Positions 55,700 through 64,000 of a stretch of DNA of 64,000 nt are shown here, in pieces (the stretch's first letter is position 1; every line of letters starts with the position of its first letter). The notes below the pieces were generated by a model. That model was given only the letters and a program-made list of their open reading frames with translations. It was not told the origin of the DNA and made no database searches. Location: NCBI GenBank assembly GCA_030427145.1, contig JAUHWT010000018.1, positions 55,780 through 119,779 of the forward strand, written 5' to 3'. The translations under genes and the position numbers were made by a program. Source of the stretch: Alphaproteobacteria bacterium (GTDB lineage: Bacteria > Pseudomonadota > Alphaproteobacteria > Rhodobacterales > Rhodobacteraceae).

Positions 55700-56338
55700 G
55701 GGCTTCCAGCTCAGGAAATTGCCAATCAGCCGCAGGCCGGTCTGCTGGCTCTTTTCCGGATGGAACTGCGTCCCGATCAGGTTGTCACGTCCCACCATCG
55801 CGGTGATCGCGCGCCCGTGTTTCACCTGACCCAGCACATGCTCCGGGTTGTCCGCTTTCAGGTGGTAGGAATGCACGAAATAGGCGTGATCCCCGTCCTT
55901 AATACCATCCAGCACCGGATGGCTGGCGCAGTTGACCAGCGCATTCCAGCCCATATGCGGAACCTTGAGCGTCGGGTCGCCGGTCTCTATTGCGACGACC
56001 TCTCCAGGGATCCAGTCGAAACCGCGGCAGTCAATGCCATGCTCGCGCCCCCAGGTCGCCATCATCTGCTGACCGACGCAGATACCGAGGAACGGTACGC
56101 CATCCCGAATGACCCGCGTCTCAATCGCCTCAAACAGACCTTCCCGGGCAAAGAGCCCCTCACGGCAGTCCGCAAACGCCCCCACTCCGGGCAGCACAAT
56201 ACGGTCCGCGCGCAGCACCTCCGCAGGGTCGGAGGTCACGACGATCCGCCCGACGCCGGTTTCATTCGCCATGCGCTGAAAGCTTTTCTCGGCCGAGTGC
56301 AGGTTCCCGCTCTCGTAATCAATAATCGCGCAGATCAT
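55697..56338 (-). CDS. hisH: Imidazole glycerol phosphate synthase subunit HisH
   Basis: 213 residues. Cys87 in [11 protein letters not shown], His193 and Glu195 in [10 protein letters not shown] form the glutaminase triad. HisH supplies ammonia to HisF. It overlaps hisB by four bases, but hisA and hisF, which usually follow in this group, are absent from the window: the next gene is an alpha-glucosidase in the opposite direction. Confidence 0.94.
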   Translation of the reverse strand: MICAIIDYESGNLHSAEKSFQRMANETGVGRIVVTSDPAEVLRADRIVLPGVGAFADCREGLFAREGLFEAIETRVIRDGVPFLGICVGQQMMATWGREHGIDCRGFDWIPGEVVAIETGDPTLKVPHMGWNALVNCASHPVLDGIKDGDHAYFVHSYHLKADNPEHVLGQVKHGRAITAMVGRDNLIGTQFHPEKSQQTGLRLIGNFLSWKP

Positions 56339-56925
56339 TCGCTCAGCGTGCCCTTGGTCGACGGAATGCCGGTGGCGCGCGGGTCGGGCTCCACCGCCTC
56401 ACGCAGCGCCCGCGCAAACGATTTGAACGTCGCCTCCGCAATGTGATGACTGTTTTCGCCATCCAGCCGGTTGAGGTTCAGCGTGATGCCCCCATTCATG
56501 GCGACCGCCGTGAAGAACTCGCGCACCAGCTCCGTGTCAAACGTGCCGATTTTCGGAGTCGGGTGCTCCACCTTCCACACGAGGAACGGCCGTCCGCTCA
56601 GATCCAGCGCACAGCGCACCAGGGCCTCATCCATCGCAAGCAGGCAGGAGCCATAACGCCGGATGCCCTTCTTGTCGCCAAGCGCCTGCGCGATGGACCG
56701 CCCGAGCGCGATCCCCACATCCTCAACCGTGTGGTGGTCATCAATATGCAGATCGCCGGTCGCACGGATCTCGAGGTCAACCATCGCGTGGCGCGCGATC
56801 TGGTCGAGCATGTGGTCGAAGAAACCAACACCCGTCCGGCAGTCGGATTTTCCGCTGCCATCGAGGTCGATCTTCACAAACAGATCCGTTTCCGCGGTTT
56901 TGCGGCTTACTTCGGCTGTACGCAT
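56335..56925 (-). CDS. hisB: Imidazoleglycerol-phosphate dehydratase HisB
   Basis: 196 residues, the mono-functional type. [15 protein letters not shown] and [18 protein letters not shown] carry the metal-binding His/Glu residues. Catalyses the sixth step of histidine synthesis. First gene of the pair with hisH. The 156 bases to the next gene (plus strand) include its promoter. Confidence 0.95.
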   Translation of the reverse strand: MRTAEVSRKTAETDLFVKIDLDGSGKSDCRTGVGFFDHMLDQIARHAMVDLEIRATGDLHIDDHHTVEDVGIALGRSIAQALGDKKGIRRYGSCLLAMDEALVRCALDLSGRPFLVWKVEHPTPKIGTFDTELVREFFTAVAMNGGITLNLNRLDGENSHHIAEATFKSFARALREAVEPDPRATGIPSTKGTLSE

Positions 56926-57081
56926 CCTGATGAAATCCCGGCTTGTGTCTGCCCCGCGTTATACCCGCACGCGGATTTTTGTCGAGTGCCGGCCACGGGG
57001 CGGCGGGGACAGCCCAGATTTGTCCGAAGAGGCAACATATCCGGGATTGCGTAGGTCACGGCAAAGCCCTAGCGTCCGCGC

Positions 57082-58011
57082 ATGAAAAATGATCGCCCCA
57101 TGCTTGGTATCATCATGATGTTGGGATTTTGTGCCGTGGTTCCCCTGTCGGATTCCATTGCCAAACTCCTCGGCGGAACGGTGTCGCTTGTCCTCCTGAT
57201 CCTCGCGCGCTTCGTGGTTCAGGCCGGGCTTCTGGCGCCGGTGGTATGGTGGGCGGGGTCGTCCATGACCATGACGCGTCGAGTGTTCTGGCTTCTGTCG
57301 CTGCGGTCGTTTCTTCACTGCACGGCGATGTTCGCGATGTTCTCGGCACTGCAGTACATGCCGCTGGCCGATACGGTCGCGATTGCGTTTGTTATGCCAT
57401 TCATCATGCTGCTGCTCAGCTGGTGGTTCCTCAATGAGGAAATCGGCCCCCGGCGGATCGCAGCCTGTGGTGTTGGCTTCATCGGCACGCTGCTGGTCGT
57501 CCAGCCCAGCTTCGCGGAGGTCGGTGCGGTGGCTCTCCTGCCGCTCGTTGTCGCACTGGGCTTTGCGCTGTTTATGCTGGTCACCCGTCTGATTTCGCAG
57601 GAGGTCGACCCAATGACGATGCAGGTCTTCGGCGGGGTGCAGGTCACCGTGGTGCTTCTGCCGCTGATGCTTATTGGAAACGCGCTCGGATGGGACGGGT
57701 TTTCAATGAATATTCCGACCGTCCGAGACGGAATGCTGATCCTCGTGGCGGGCGTTCTTGGCTCGGCCGCGCATCTTTTCATGACCATGTCGCTGCGCTA
57801 CGCGCCCGCCGCGACGGTCGCTCCGATGCAGTACCTGGAAATTCCGTTCGCGACGCTCGTGGGCTGGATGGTCTTTGGCGATCTCCCCAACGGACTTGCC
57901 GCGCTGGGCATTGCCATCACGATCGGGGCGGGACTTTACGTGATCTACCGGGAACAGGTCGCCGGACGGCGGGCGAGAGCGGCAGCTACGGCCGCAGCAG
58001 GGCGTGTCTAG
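57082..58011 (+). CDS. EamA family (DMT superfamily) transporter
   Basis: 309 residues with ten hydrophobic segments in two EamA halves; [20 protein letters not shown] and a Pro in the last helix region are typical. Exporters of amino acids or metabolites are common in the family. The C-terminal tail is Arg/Ala-rich. Its TAG stop overlaps the moaA stop on the other strand (CTAG). Confidence 0.89.
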   Translation: MKNDRPMLGIIMMLGFCAVVPLSDSIAKLLGGTVSLVLLILARFVVQAGLLAPVVWWAGSSMTMTRRVFWLLSLRSFLHCTAMFAMFSALQYMPLADTVAIAFVMPFIMLLLSWWFLNEEIGPRRIAACGVGFIGTLLVVQPSFAEVGAVALLPLVVALGFALFMLVTRLISQEVDPMTMQVFGGVQVTVVLLPLMLIGNALGWDGFSMNIPTVRDGMLILVAGVLGSAAHLFMTMSLRYAPAATVAPMQYLEIPFATLVGWMVFGDLPNGLAALGIAITIGAGLYVIYREQVAGRRARAAATAAAGRV

Positions 58012-59012
58012 CCGCCCGTGTGGCTCATGTGACGGGTGACCTGGCCCGACACGGTCTGACGGCTGTAATCGAAGTCATGCCCCTTGGGCTTGCGCGCAAT
58101 TGCCGCGTGGATCGCCTCGATCAGCGGTGCGTCGTCGCCTGGATTGTTGCGGGCCACGGTGCGCAGATCCGCCTCATCCTCCTGACCCAGACACATGAAG
58201 AGCTGCCCCGTGCAGGTCAGCCGCACGCGGTTGCAGCTCTCACAGAAGTTATGCGTCAGCGGCGTGATAAATCCGACCCGACCGCCGGTTTCCTCGACCC
58301 GCACATAGCGCGCCGGGCCACCGGTGCGGTCGGTGGTGTCGGTCAGCGTCCATTTCGTCTCCAGATCGCGGCGCAGATCCTTAAGCGAATAATACTGGTC
58401 CAGCCGGTCCTCATTGCCGAGATCGCCCATGGGCATGACCTCGATAAAGGTCAGGTCGTGGCCGCGCGCGCCGCACCATTCGACCATGGTGTGGATTTCA
58501 TCGTCATTGACGCCCTTAAGGGCCACCGCATTGATCTTGACCTTCAGCCCGGCCTCAACCGCCGCGTCGATGCCGTCCATGACCTGGTCGAACCGGCCCC
58601 AGCGGGTGATGTCGCGAAAGCGTTGCGGGTCGAGCGTGTCCATGGACAGGTTCACGCGCCGCACGCCGCAGTCGTAGAGCTCGGTGGCGAAGCGACGCAG
58701 CTGACTGCCGTTGGTGGTCAGCGTGAGTTCCTTCAGCGCGCCCGAGTCCAGATGCCGCGACATGGAGCGGAAGAACGTCATGATGCCGCGCCGGACCAGG
58801 GGCTCGCCACCGGTGATGCGCAGTTTCTTCACGCCGAGCCCGATGAATGTCGAGCAGATCCGGTCAAGCTCCTCAAGCGTAAGCAGCTCTTTTTTCGGCA
58901 GAAATTCCATATGTTCCGACATGCAGTAGACACAGCGGAAATCGCAGCGGTCCGTCACGGAAATCCGCAAGTAATCCACCGTCCGCTGAAACGGGTCTAC
59001 AAGCCGTGGCAT
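58008..59012 (-). CDS. moaA: GTP 3',8-cyclase MoaA
   Basis: 334 residues from ATG 59012. Radical SAM motif CDFRCVYC (Cys23, 27, 30), C-terminal [19 protein letters not shown] for the second 4Fe-4S cluster, and the C-terminal GG (SHTGG) needed for activity. First step of molybdenum cofactor synthesis. A longer frame from 59102 lacks family similarity. Confidence 0.95.
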   Translation of the reverse strand: MPRLVDPFQRTVDYLRISVTDRCDFRCVYCMSEHMEFLPKKELLTLEELDRICSTFIGLGVKKLRITGGEPLVRRGIMTFFRSMSRHLDSGALKELTLTTNGSQLRRFATELYDCGVRRVNLSMDTLDPQRFRDITRWGRFDQVMDGIDAAVEAGLKVKINAVALKGVNDDEIHTMVEWCGARGHDLTFIEVMPMGDLGNEDRLDQYYSLKDLRRDLETKWTLTDTTDRTGGPARYVRVEETGGRVGFITPLTHNFCESCNRVRLTCTGQLFMCLGQEDEADLRTVARNNPGDDAPLIEAIHAAIARKPKGHDFDYSRQTVSGQVTRHMSHTGG

Positions 59013-59211
59013 GTCAGTCAATTTGGGCCCCCCAATTTCTTTGCCCAAACCTATGTGCCGGAGCGGGTTTTGACAAGGTGTGCGGACACTGTGGGGCTCC
59101 AATCGGATCGACCGTTTGTTGCGTGGCTGAAGGTATTTGAATCACAAAATGTCTTGAGGCAGGGTGCCTCATCGGGTATCGACGCGTGCGGACAGCCGGG
59201 GGGCCAAAAAA

Positions 59212-60054
59212 TTGCGGGTTTGCAAAACCATAGCTGACATGCGTCAGGTGGCGGCCGATCTGAAAAGCCGTGGTGATCTGGGGTTCGTGCCGACCATGGG
59301 AGCACTCCACGCGGGCCATATGGCCCTGGTTGAGCTGGCGGTTCGCGAGAATGCCGGCGTAGCGGCTTCGATCTTCGTCAACCCGACCCAGTTTGGCGAT
59401 CCGGAGGATTTCGACAAATATCCCAACACCCTTGATGCGGATTTGACCATGCTGGAACAGGCCGGTGTTGAAGCCGTATTCCTGCCGGACGTGTCCGTAA
59501 TCTATCCGCCCGGGGATGAGACGATTGTCGAAACAACAAAACTTGCCAATATGTTACACGGCGAGGTTCGGCCTGGTCACTTTCGTGGTGTGACCACTGT
59601 CGTCACGCGGCTGTTCAATATTGTCCAACCCCATCGCGCCTATTTCGGCAAAAAGGACTACCAGCAGCTTGCGGTAATCCGGCGCATGGTCAGCGACCTC
59701 CATATCCCGGTGGAGATCCGTGGCGTGGAAACGGTCCGGGACGCTGACGGGCTGGCCCTGTCATCGCGGAACGTGCGGCTCACCCCGGAGCAGAGGCGGG
59801 CGGCGGCGGTGCTGAACGCGGCGCTCACGGACGCTGAAGAGGCAATTCGCGGCGGTGCGGACCTCGATGCCGCGCGGCGGGTCATTCGGGAGCGCATAGG
59901 GGCGGCGCCGCTCGCGCGGTTGCAGGCCATCGACATTGTGGACGCGGCGACATTCGAACCGGTGGAGGGCCGCCCAAATGGCATGGTGGGCATCATGGTG
60001 TCCGCCCTGTTCGGCGACGTTCTTCTCATAGATCAACGGGAGGTAACCCCATGA
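59212..60054 (+). CDS. panC: Pantothenate synthetase PanC
   Basis: 280 residues from TTG 59212, with GGGGGG just upstream; the frame is open to GTG 59164 but the longer end does not look like PanC. The HIGH-type motif is [11 protein letters not shown] and [30 protein letters not shown] follow. It joins pantoate and beta-alanine. Four-base overlap with panB. Confidence 0.92.
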   Translation: MRVCKTIADMRQVAADLKSRGDLGFVPTMGALHAGHMALVELAVRENAGVAASIFVNPTQFGDPEDFDKYPNTLDADLTMLEQAGVEAVFLPDVSVIYPPGDETIVETTKLANMLHGEVRPGHFRGVTTVVTRLFNIVQPHRAYFGKKDYQQLAVIRRMVSDLHIPVEIRGVETVRDADGLALSSRNVRLTPEQRRAAAVLNAALTDAEEAIRGGADLDAARRVIRERIGAAPLARLQAIDIVDAATFEPVEGRPNGMVGIMVSALFGDVLLIDQREVTP

Positions 60055-60863
60055 GTAAACAGGTAAAATCCATCCGTCGGACCACGGTGCCACAGATCCG
60101 GGCCCGCAAAGGTGGCGAGCCGATTGTCTCCCTGACCTCCTATCACGCGCACACCGCCGCCATCGTGGACCGCCACGCGGATTTCATTTTGGTGGGCGAC
60201 AGTCTGGGCATGGTGATGCACGGGATGGAGAGCACGGTGGGCGTGCCGATGGACCTGATGATCATGCACGGAAAAGCGGTGGTGCGTGGCACGCAGAAGG
60301 CGCTGGTGGTGGTGGACATGCCGTTCGGTACCTATGAGGAAAGCCCCAATGTGGCCTTCCGAAATGCCGCGACCATCATGAAGGAAACCGGATGCGGAGC
60401 CGTAAAGCTTGAAGGCGGCGCCCGCATGGCGGAAACCATTGATTTCCTTGTGCAAAGAGGCATTCCCGTCATGGCGCATATCGGCCTGACGCCGCAGTCG
60501 AGCCACGTCATGGGCGGTTTCAAAACACAGGGCCGCGATGAGGACAGCTGGGACGCCCATGTGGCTGATGCCCATGCGGTCGCGGATGCCGGGGCGTTCG
60601 CGGTGGTGCTGGAGGGTATGGTGGAGAAGCTGGCCTCCCGGATCACGCGGGAAATATCTATTCCTACTATAGGGATAGGGGCTTCCGTTGACTGTGACGG
60701 GCAGATTTTGGTTTTGGAGGACATGCTCGGTCTGAATGAATGGACGCCGAAATTCGTGCGGGTGTATTCCGATCTCGGTCCCATGATCGATGACGCGGTG
60801 TCGCGCTATGCGGCCGATGTGCGTGGTCGCGCGTTCCCGGGCGAGGATGAAACCTACGGATGA
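60051..60863 (+). CDS. panB: 3-methyl-2-oxobutanoate hydroxymethyltransferase PanB
   Basis: 270 residues. [11 protein letters not shown], the metal-binding FEGG-like KLEGG and [21 protein letters not shown] are conserved. It makes ketopantoate from 2-oxoisovalerate and methylene-THF. Both neighbours overlap it by four bases, so panC-panB and the acyl-CoA synthetase are translated as one unit. Confidence 0.95.
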   Translation: MSKQVKSIRRTTVPQIRARKGGEPIVSLTSYHAHTAAIVDRHADFILVGDSLGMVMHGMESTVGVPMDLMIMHGKAVVRGTQKALVVVDMPFGTYEESPNVAFRNAATIMKETGCGAVKLEGGARMAETIDFLVQRGIPVMAHIGLTPQSSHVMGGFKTQGRDEDSWDAHVADAHAVADAGAFAVVLEGMVEKLASRITREISIPTIGIGASVDCDGQILVLEDMLGLNEWTPKFVRVYSDLGPMIDDAVSRYAADVRGRAFPGEDETYG

Positions 60864-62506
60864 GTGCCGCTTGTGGTGGAGATAAAATGACGTCAGGTCA
60901 GGGGCTTATGGCGGACGGACGGTCCTGGGAGGACATGCAGGCTGAGTTTCGCTGGGACGTGCCGGAGCGGTTCAATATCGCGGAGGTCTGCTGCGATGCC
61001 TGGGCGCGGACGGAGCCGGAACGGCTGGCGCTGCGCTATGTCAGACCCGATGGCAGTGAGCGTGACTATACCTATGGTCAGCTGGCGCGGGCTTCACGGC
61101 GTCTGGCCAACGCTTTGAAATCACACGGAATTGGCCGTGGCGACAGGGTGGCCGTTCTTTTGCCGCAGACGCCGGAGACCGCGCTGACGCATCTGGCTGC
61201 GTATCGTCTCGGCGCGATTGTTGTGCCGCTGTTCACTCTGTTCGGGGAGGACGGGCTCCTGTTTCGGCTGGGCGATTCCGGGGCAAAGGCCGTGGTGACG
61301 GATGCCGCGAACCTGCCGAAGGTTTTGTCGATCCGCGCGCAACTTCTTGATCTTGAAACGATTTATTCGATCGACGTGCGCGAGGCCGGGGTTGACGGGT
61401 TCTGGCAGGAGCTTGGCAAGGCGGAGGATGAGTGTTCGATTGTCGAGACCGGGCCGGATGATCCGGCGTTCATCAGCTATACCTCCGGCACGACCGGACC
61501 GCCGAAGGGGGCGCTGCACGGGCACCGGGTTCTGCTGGGGCACATGCCAGGAATTTCGTTGGCGCACAGTGGGTTAGGGCAGGAGGGCGACTGTCTCTGG
61601 ACGCCCGCGGACTGGGCCTGGATGGGTGGGTTGACGAATGTTCTGCTGCCCGGGCTGTATCTCGGGGTGCCGGTGGTGGCGCATAGAATGGCGAAGTTCG
61701 ATCCGGTGCAGGCCGTTGAATTGATGCGGAAAACCGGGGTGCGGAACACGTTCCTGCCGCCGACGGCGCTCAAGCTGATGCGGCAGGCGGGGATTGAAAG
61801 CATTCCGGGGCTTCGGTCCGTAGCCTCGGCCGGGGAGGCATTGGGTGCGGAGCTTCTCGACTGGGGTCGGGAGGTTTTTGGTATAACAATCAATGAGTTT
61901 TACGGTCAGACCGAGTGCAATGTAGTGCTCGCGAACTGTGCCGATCTGATGCCGGTGAAGCCGGGATCGGCGGGAAAAGCGGTGCCTGGACATGAGGTTG
62001 CGATCCTGTCGGAAGAGGGTGAGGTGCTGCCGCCGGACACGGTTGGGGAGATCGCGGTGCGGGCGCCGAACCCGGTGATGTTCCTGAAGTACTGGAATAA
62101 TGCTCTGAAAACGCAGGAAAAATTCATCGGTGACTGGATGCTCACCGGGGATGAGGGAGAGATGGATGCGGACGGGTATGTGACGTTCCGGTCGCGGACG
62201 GATGATGTGATCACGTCCTCGGGCTACCGGATTGGGCCTGGTGAGATTGAGGACTGCCTGGTGGGGCATCCGAGGGTTGCGATGGCCGCCGTTGTGGGCG
62301 TTCCGGATGAGGTGCGCACGGAAGCGGTGAAGGCATTTATTGTTTTAAAACAGGGGATTGGAAGCAAGACGCTGCGCGACGAACTGGTGGAGCGGGTGCG
62401 CGTTCGGGTCTCGCCGCATGTGGCGCCAAGGCATCTGGAGTTTGTTGAGACGCTGCCCCTGACGGCGACGGGGAAAATTCAGCGTCGGGCACTGCGGGAC
62501 GGGTGA
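60860..62506 (+). CDS. Medium-chain-type acyl-CoA synthetase (ANL family)
   Basis: 548 residues. AMP motif [47 protein letters not shown] and the final catalytic Lys in [11 protein letters not shown]. The body is like acetyl/medium-chain acyl-CoA synthetases (for example ACSM-like proteins). Coupled to panB by an ATGA overlap, it would use CoA made by that pathway; which acid it activates is not evident. Confidence 0.9.
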   Translation: MSAACGGDKMTSGQGLMADGRSWEDMQAEFRWDVPERFNIAEVCCDAWARTEPERLALRYVRPDGSERDYTYGQLARASRRLANALKSHGIGRGDRVAVLLPQTPETALTHLAAYRLGAIVVPLFTLFGEDGLLFRLGDSGAKAVVTDAANLPKVLSIRAQLLDLETIYSIDVREAGVDGFWQELGKAEDECSIVETGPDDPAFISYTSGTTGPPKGALHGHRVLLGHMPGISLAHSGLGQEGDCLWTPADWAWMGGLTNVLLPGLYLGVPVVAHRMAKFDPVQAVELMRKTGVRNTFLPPTALKLMRQAGIESIPGLRSVASAGEALGAELLDWGREVFGITINEFYGQTECNVVLANCADLMPVKPGSAGKAVPGHEVAILSEEGEVLPPDTVGEIAVRAPNPVMFLKYWNNALKTQEKFIGDWMLTGDEGEMDADGYVTFRSRTDDVITSSGYRIGPGEIEDCLVGHPRVAMAAVVGVPDEVRTEAVKAFIVLKQGIGSKTLRDELVERVRVRVSPHVAPRHLEFVETLPLTATGKIQRRALRDG

Positions 62507-62529
62507 TTTCTGTCCCAATTTGTGTCTGA

Positions 62530-62592
62530 AGTGGCGCAGATTGACAGAGAAGTGGCGCAGATTGTGAGTCAAATGGCACAGATTGCACGGGG
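62530..62592 (+). repeat. Three imperfect 21-base tandem repeats
   Basis: AGTGGCGCAGATTG recurs every 21 bases at 62530, 62551 and (as AAATGGCACAGATTG) 62572. It lies between the convergent acyl-CoA synthetase and transglutaminase genes. A 73-codon frame through it gives a heptad VAQIxxE pattern but overlaps the next gene and is not called. Confidence 0.85.
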
Positions 62593-62631
62593 TTTGCCCG
62601 AATCTGGCCGAAATTGTGCGGCAAATGTGCC

Positions 62632-63411
62632 TTATCCGACCACGTTCACGTTGACGGTCTGGGTCTGCAGGAAGGCCGGTCCGAAGCTGCTCAGGAACGG
62701 CACCTCGGCCGCGTCCTGGCCGACGCCGATGCGCACGATCTGATTGGCGCGGGCCATGCCGGTCGCGTCGATCAGATGCCATGATCCGCCGAGATACACC
62801 TCGACCACCGCATGGAAATCCTGGGGGTCGACGTAAGGGGCATAGACGCTGACGAAGCGGGCCGGGATCGCCGAGGCGCGGGCCAGGGCGATCAGGACAT
62901 GGGCGAAGTCGCGGCAGACACCCTGGCGCTGGATGAAGGTGTCGATGGCCGTGGTCTGCGGGCCGCTGGAGCCGGGGACGTACTGGTAGCGGGTGTTGAT
63001 CCAGTCGCGCATGGCGGCAATGCGTTCGCCGCCCATGCTGTCGCCGAATTCGGCCGCGACGAAGCTCTGCATCTGGTCGGAGGGGCAGTAGCGGGAGGGC
63101 ATGAGGTAGCGCACAGCGTCGCTGGGCAGCTGGTGGATTGGTACGAATTCCAGTGGCTCGATTGCCTGTTCGGTGCGGTTAATCTCGACGCGGGCGCGGT
63201 AGGAGCAGCTGTAGTCTCCGGTAGTGCGCAGAAGGATGCGCTCGCCGATGCCGTCCTCGCCCTCAATGCGGTTGAAGTGCTCGGTGGCGTTCATGCTGAT
63301 GCCAGGGTTCCAGACCTGCTGGTCAGGCAGAAACGCCGCCTCGATCTGGAGGATCAGGTCGGTCGGTTCGGGCATTTCGTAGTCGAGGTCTACGGCGATA
63401 TCGAGGATCAT
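62632..63411 (-). CDS. Transglutaminase-like cysteine protease domain protein
   Basis: 259 residues from ATG 63411. Triad: Cys166 in QGVCRDFAHV, His200 in FHAVVEVYLGG, Asp215 in LIDATG. The N-terminal part (about 1-110) is the beta-sandwich usually found with these domains. Bacterial members are thought to cleave or cross-link peptides; role unknown. A longer frame from 63525 is not supported by family pattern. Confidence 0.85.
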   Translation of the reverse strand: MILDIAVDLDYEMPEPTDLILQIEAAFLPDQQVWNPGISMNATEHFNRIEGEDGIGERILLRTTGDYSCSYRARVEINRTEQAIEPLEFVPIHQLPSDAVRYLMPSRYCPSDQMQSFVAAEFGDSMGGERIAAMRDWINTRYQYVPGSSGPQTTAIDTFIQRQGVCRDFAHVLIALARASAIPARFVSVYAPYVDPQDFHAVVEVYLGGSWHLIDATGMARANQIVRIGVGQDAAEVPFLSSFGPAFLQTQTVNVNVVG

Positions 63412-63675
63412 TGAAATGCCTTTGCGGGCTGAAAATTCCGGGATTTTACGGGTCGGGCTGGTGACGGTTGATCCGGGCAGCCGGGTTGAGGTCGTGTGGG
63501 TCACGGGGCGGATAATGTCAATCATCCATTGCGTCGTTTGGGATGAGAACTCCGCCGGCGGGGACCGGTTCCCACGGCTTGGTGATTTTGTGGTGTGGAG
63601 CGGCGATACCCAGGCATCATGCCTGTTCCATTTCAGCCTTTTGAAAAAAGCCGTTTCCTAGTGGCCTCAGCGTAT

Positions 63676-63747
63676 AGCGCAGTAGTCGAGGCGGCGCCTG
63701 ACCCTGGGGGGTGCGGAGCGCCCTGCCTCGAGGGAGGGTCGGGCGCT
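63676..63747. repeat. Palindromic repeat, copy A
   Basis: Begins AGCGCAGTAGTCGAGG and ends in AGCGCCC ... GGGCGCT, which pair. Related to copy B 85 bases further on, in the same orientation. Confidence 0.7.
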
Positions 63748-63831
63748 GCCCGGCAGTGCCGCCGGGCGGGGCGGTAGGGATGGGCGCGGGGTTCGGAGAG
63801 AGCTCCAATTTGGGATTTGGTTTTAACGTTC

Positions 63832-63901
63832 AGCGAAGTAGTCGAGGGCAACGCGGACCTCGGGTGGCGCGCCAGCGCCTCCCATGGGGGAGGTCGGCGC
63901 T
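63832..63901. repeat. Palindromic repeat, copy B
   Basis: Begins AGCGAAGTAGTCGAGG, nearly as copy A, and ends AGCGCC ... GGCGCT around a CATGGG centre. The two copies share the first 16 bases with one mismatch and the terminal stem, and differ in between, as in REP-like families. Confidence 0.7.
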
Positions 63902-63938
63902 TGTCTATAATGGAAAGAGGTTCCGTGGCACACTGGAA

Positions 63939-63973
63939 CCACGGCAGGGCGGTTTGAGACATCCCTGCCGTGG
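63939..63973. other. Strong inverted repeat near the window edge
   Basis: CCACGGCAGGG and CCCTGCCGTGG, 11 perfect base pairs with a 13-base loop. An upstream CCGTGG (63923-63928) can pair with the same CCACGG, giving two alternative structures. Confidence 0.75.
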
Positions 63974-64000
63974 CGGGGGGACGGATCGTTCGGCGCTGGG

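Larger units (their letters stand above)
63412..64000. other. Gene-poor end of the window
   Basis: About 590 bases with no convincing gene. The first part is the upstream region of the transglutaminase gene. From about 63670 the sequence is GC-rich and made of palindromic blocks and hairpins listed separately. The short frames across it have no recognisable product. Confidence 0.6.

Noticed and set aside
57690..59237. 515-codon plus-strand frame across moaA
   Set aside because: Antisense to moaA; no family match and no start signal.
62522..62743. 73-codon frame with heptad repeats
   Set aside because: Runs into the transglutaminase gene on the other strand, starts without a ribosome site and is best explained by the 21-base repeat.

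Overview
The window is a chromosomal segment of an alphaproteobacterium, most likely of the order Rhodobacterales. The main reasons are the gene order ruvB-ybgC-tolQRAB-pal-cpoB-tilS-ftsH, a complete gene transfer agent (GTA) structural cluster of the Rhodobacter capsulatus type followed by cysE, and the general style of the neighbouring genes. No insertion sequence, CRISPR array or integrase was seen. The GTA is a domesticated phage remnant, not an active prophage.

Layout. 1-10.2 kb is envelope and housekeeping: the ruvB end, ybgC, the Tol-Pal operon (tolA carries 16 perfect CCAGAG units), tilS, ftsH behind a likely heat-shock promoter, and folD. 10.5-15.3 kb holds a free-standing adenylation-carrier-thioesterase synthetase of unknown product, then fabF and mltG. 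15.3-31.1 kb is the GTA cluster: an AT-rich leader with a sigma-70-type promoter followed at once by an intrinsic-terminator hairpin, then small and large terminase, portal, protease, capsid, connectors, tail tube, chaperones, tape measure, distal tail, hub, peptidase, the giant tip protein and a DUF2793 protein. Two small genes not in the R. capsulatus set lie inside it, one before the protease and one after the capsid. 31.2-33.4 kb carries cysE, tRNA-Asp(GTC) and lipA.

33.4-41.5 kb is mostly on the minus strand: a Gfo/Idh/MocA oxidoreductase, a class I glutamine amidotransferase, a YjbR protein, an AEC transporter (plus strand), and an operon for a tripartite tricarboxylate transporter with AtuA-like and DUF4387 proteins. 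41.8-48.8 kb (plus) holds a DbpA-type RNA helicase, a Mla-type lipid transporter (STAS-permease, ATPase, very long MCE protein, auxiliary lipoprotein) and an SDR dehydrogenase. 48.9-53.9 kb (minus) holds a 2-hydroxyacid dehydrogenase, a ketoacid CoA-transferase operon whose two subunit genes are separated by a GSCFA gene and an SGNH-like gene, and an orphan ParA ATPase. 54-63.4 kb holds a GH13 alpha-glucosidase, hisH-hisB, an EamA transporter, moaA, the coupled panC-panB-acyl-CoA synthetase operon and a transglutaminase-like protein. The last 0.6 kb has no clear gene but contains palindromic repeats.

The observations most worth following are the promoter-then-terminator leader of the GTA cluster, the two extra GTA genes, the A-T-TE synthetase whose position equivalent to the amino-acid-binding Asp is Asn, and the scoA-GSCFA-SGNH-scoB operon. 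All calls are by reading the sequence; no database search or structure prediction was run.
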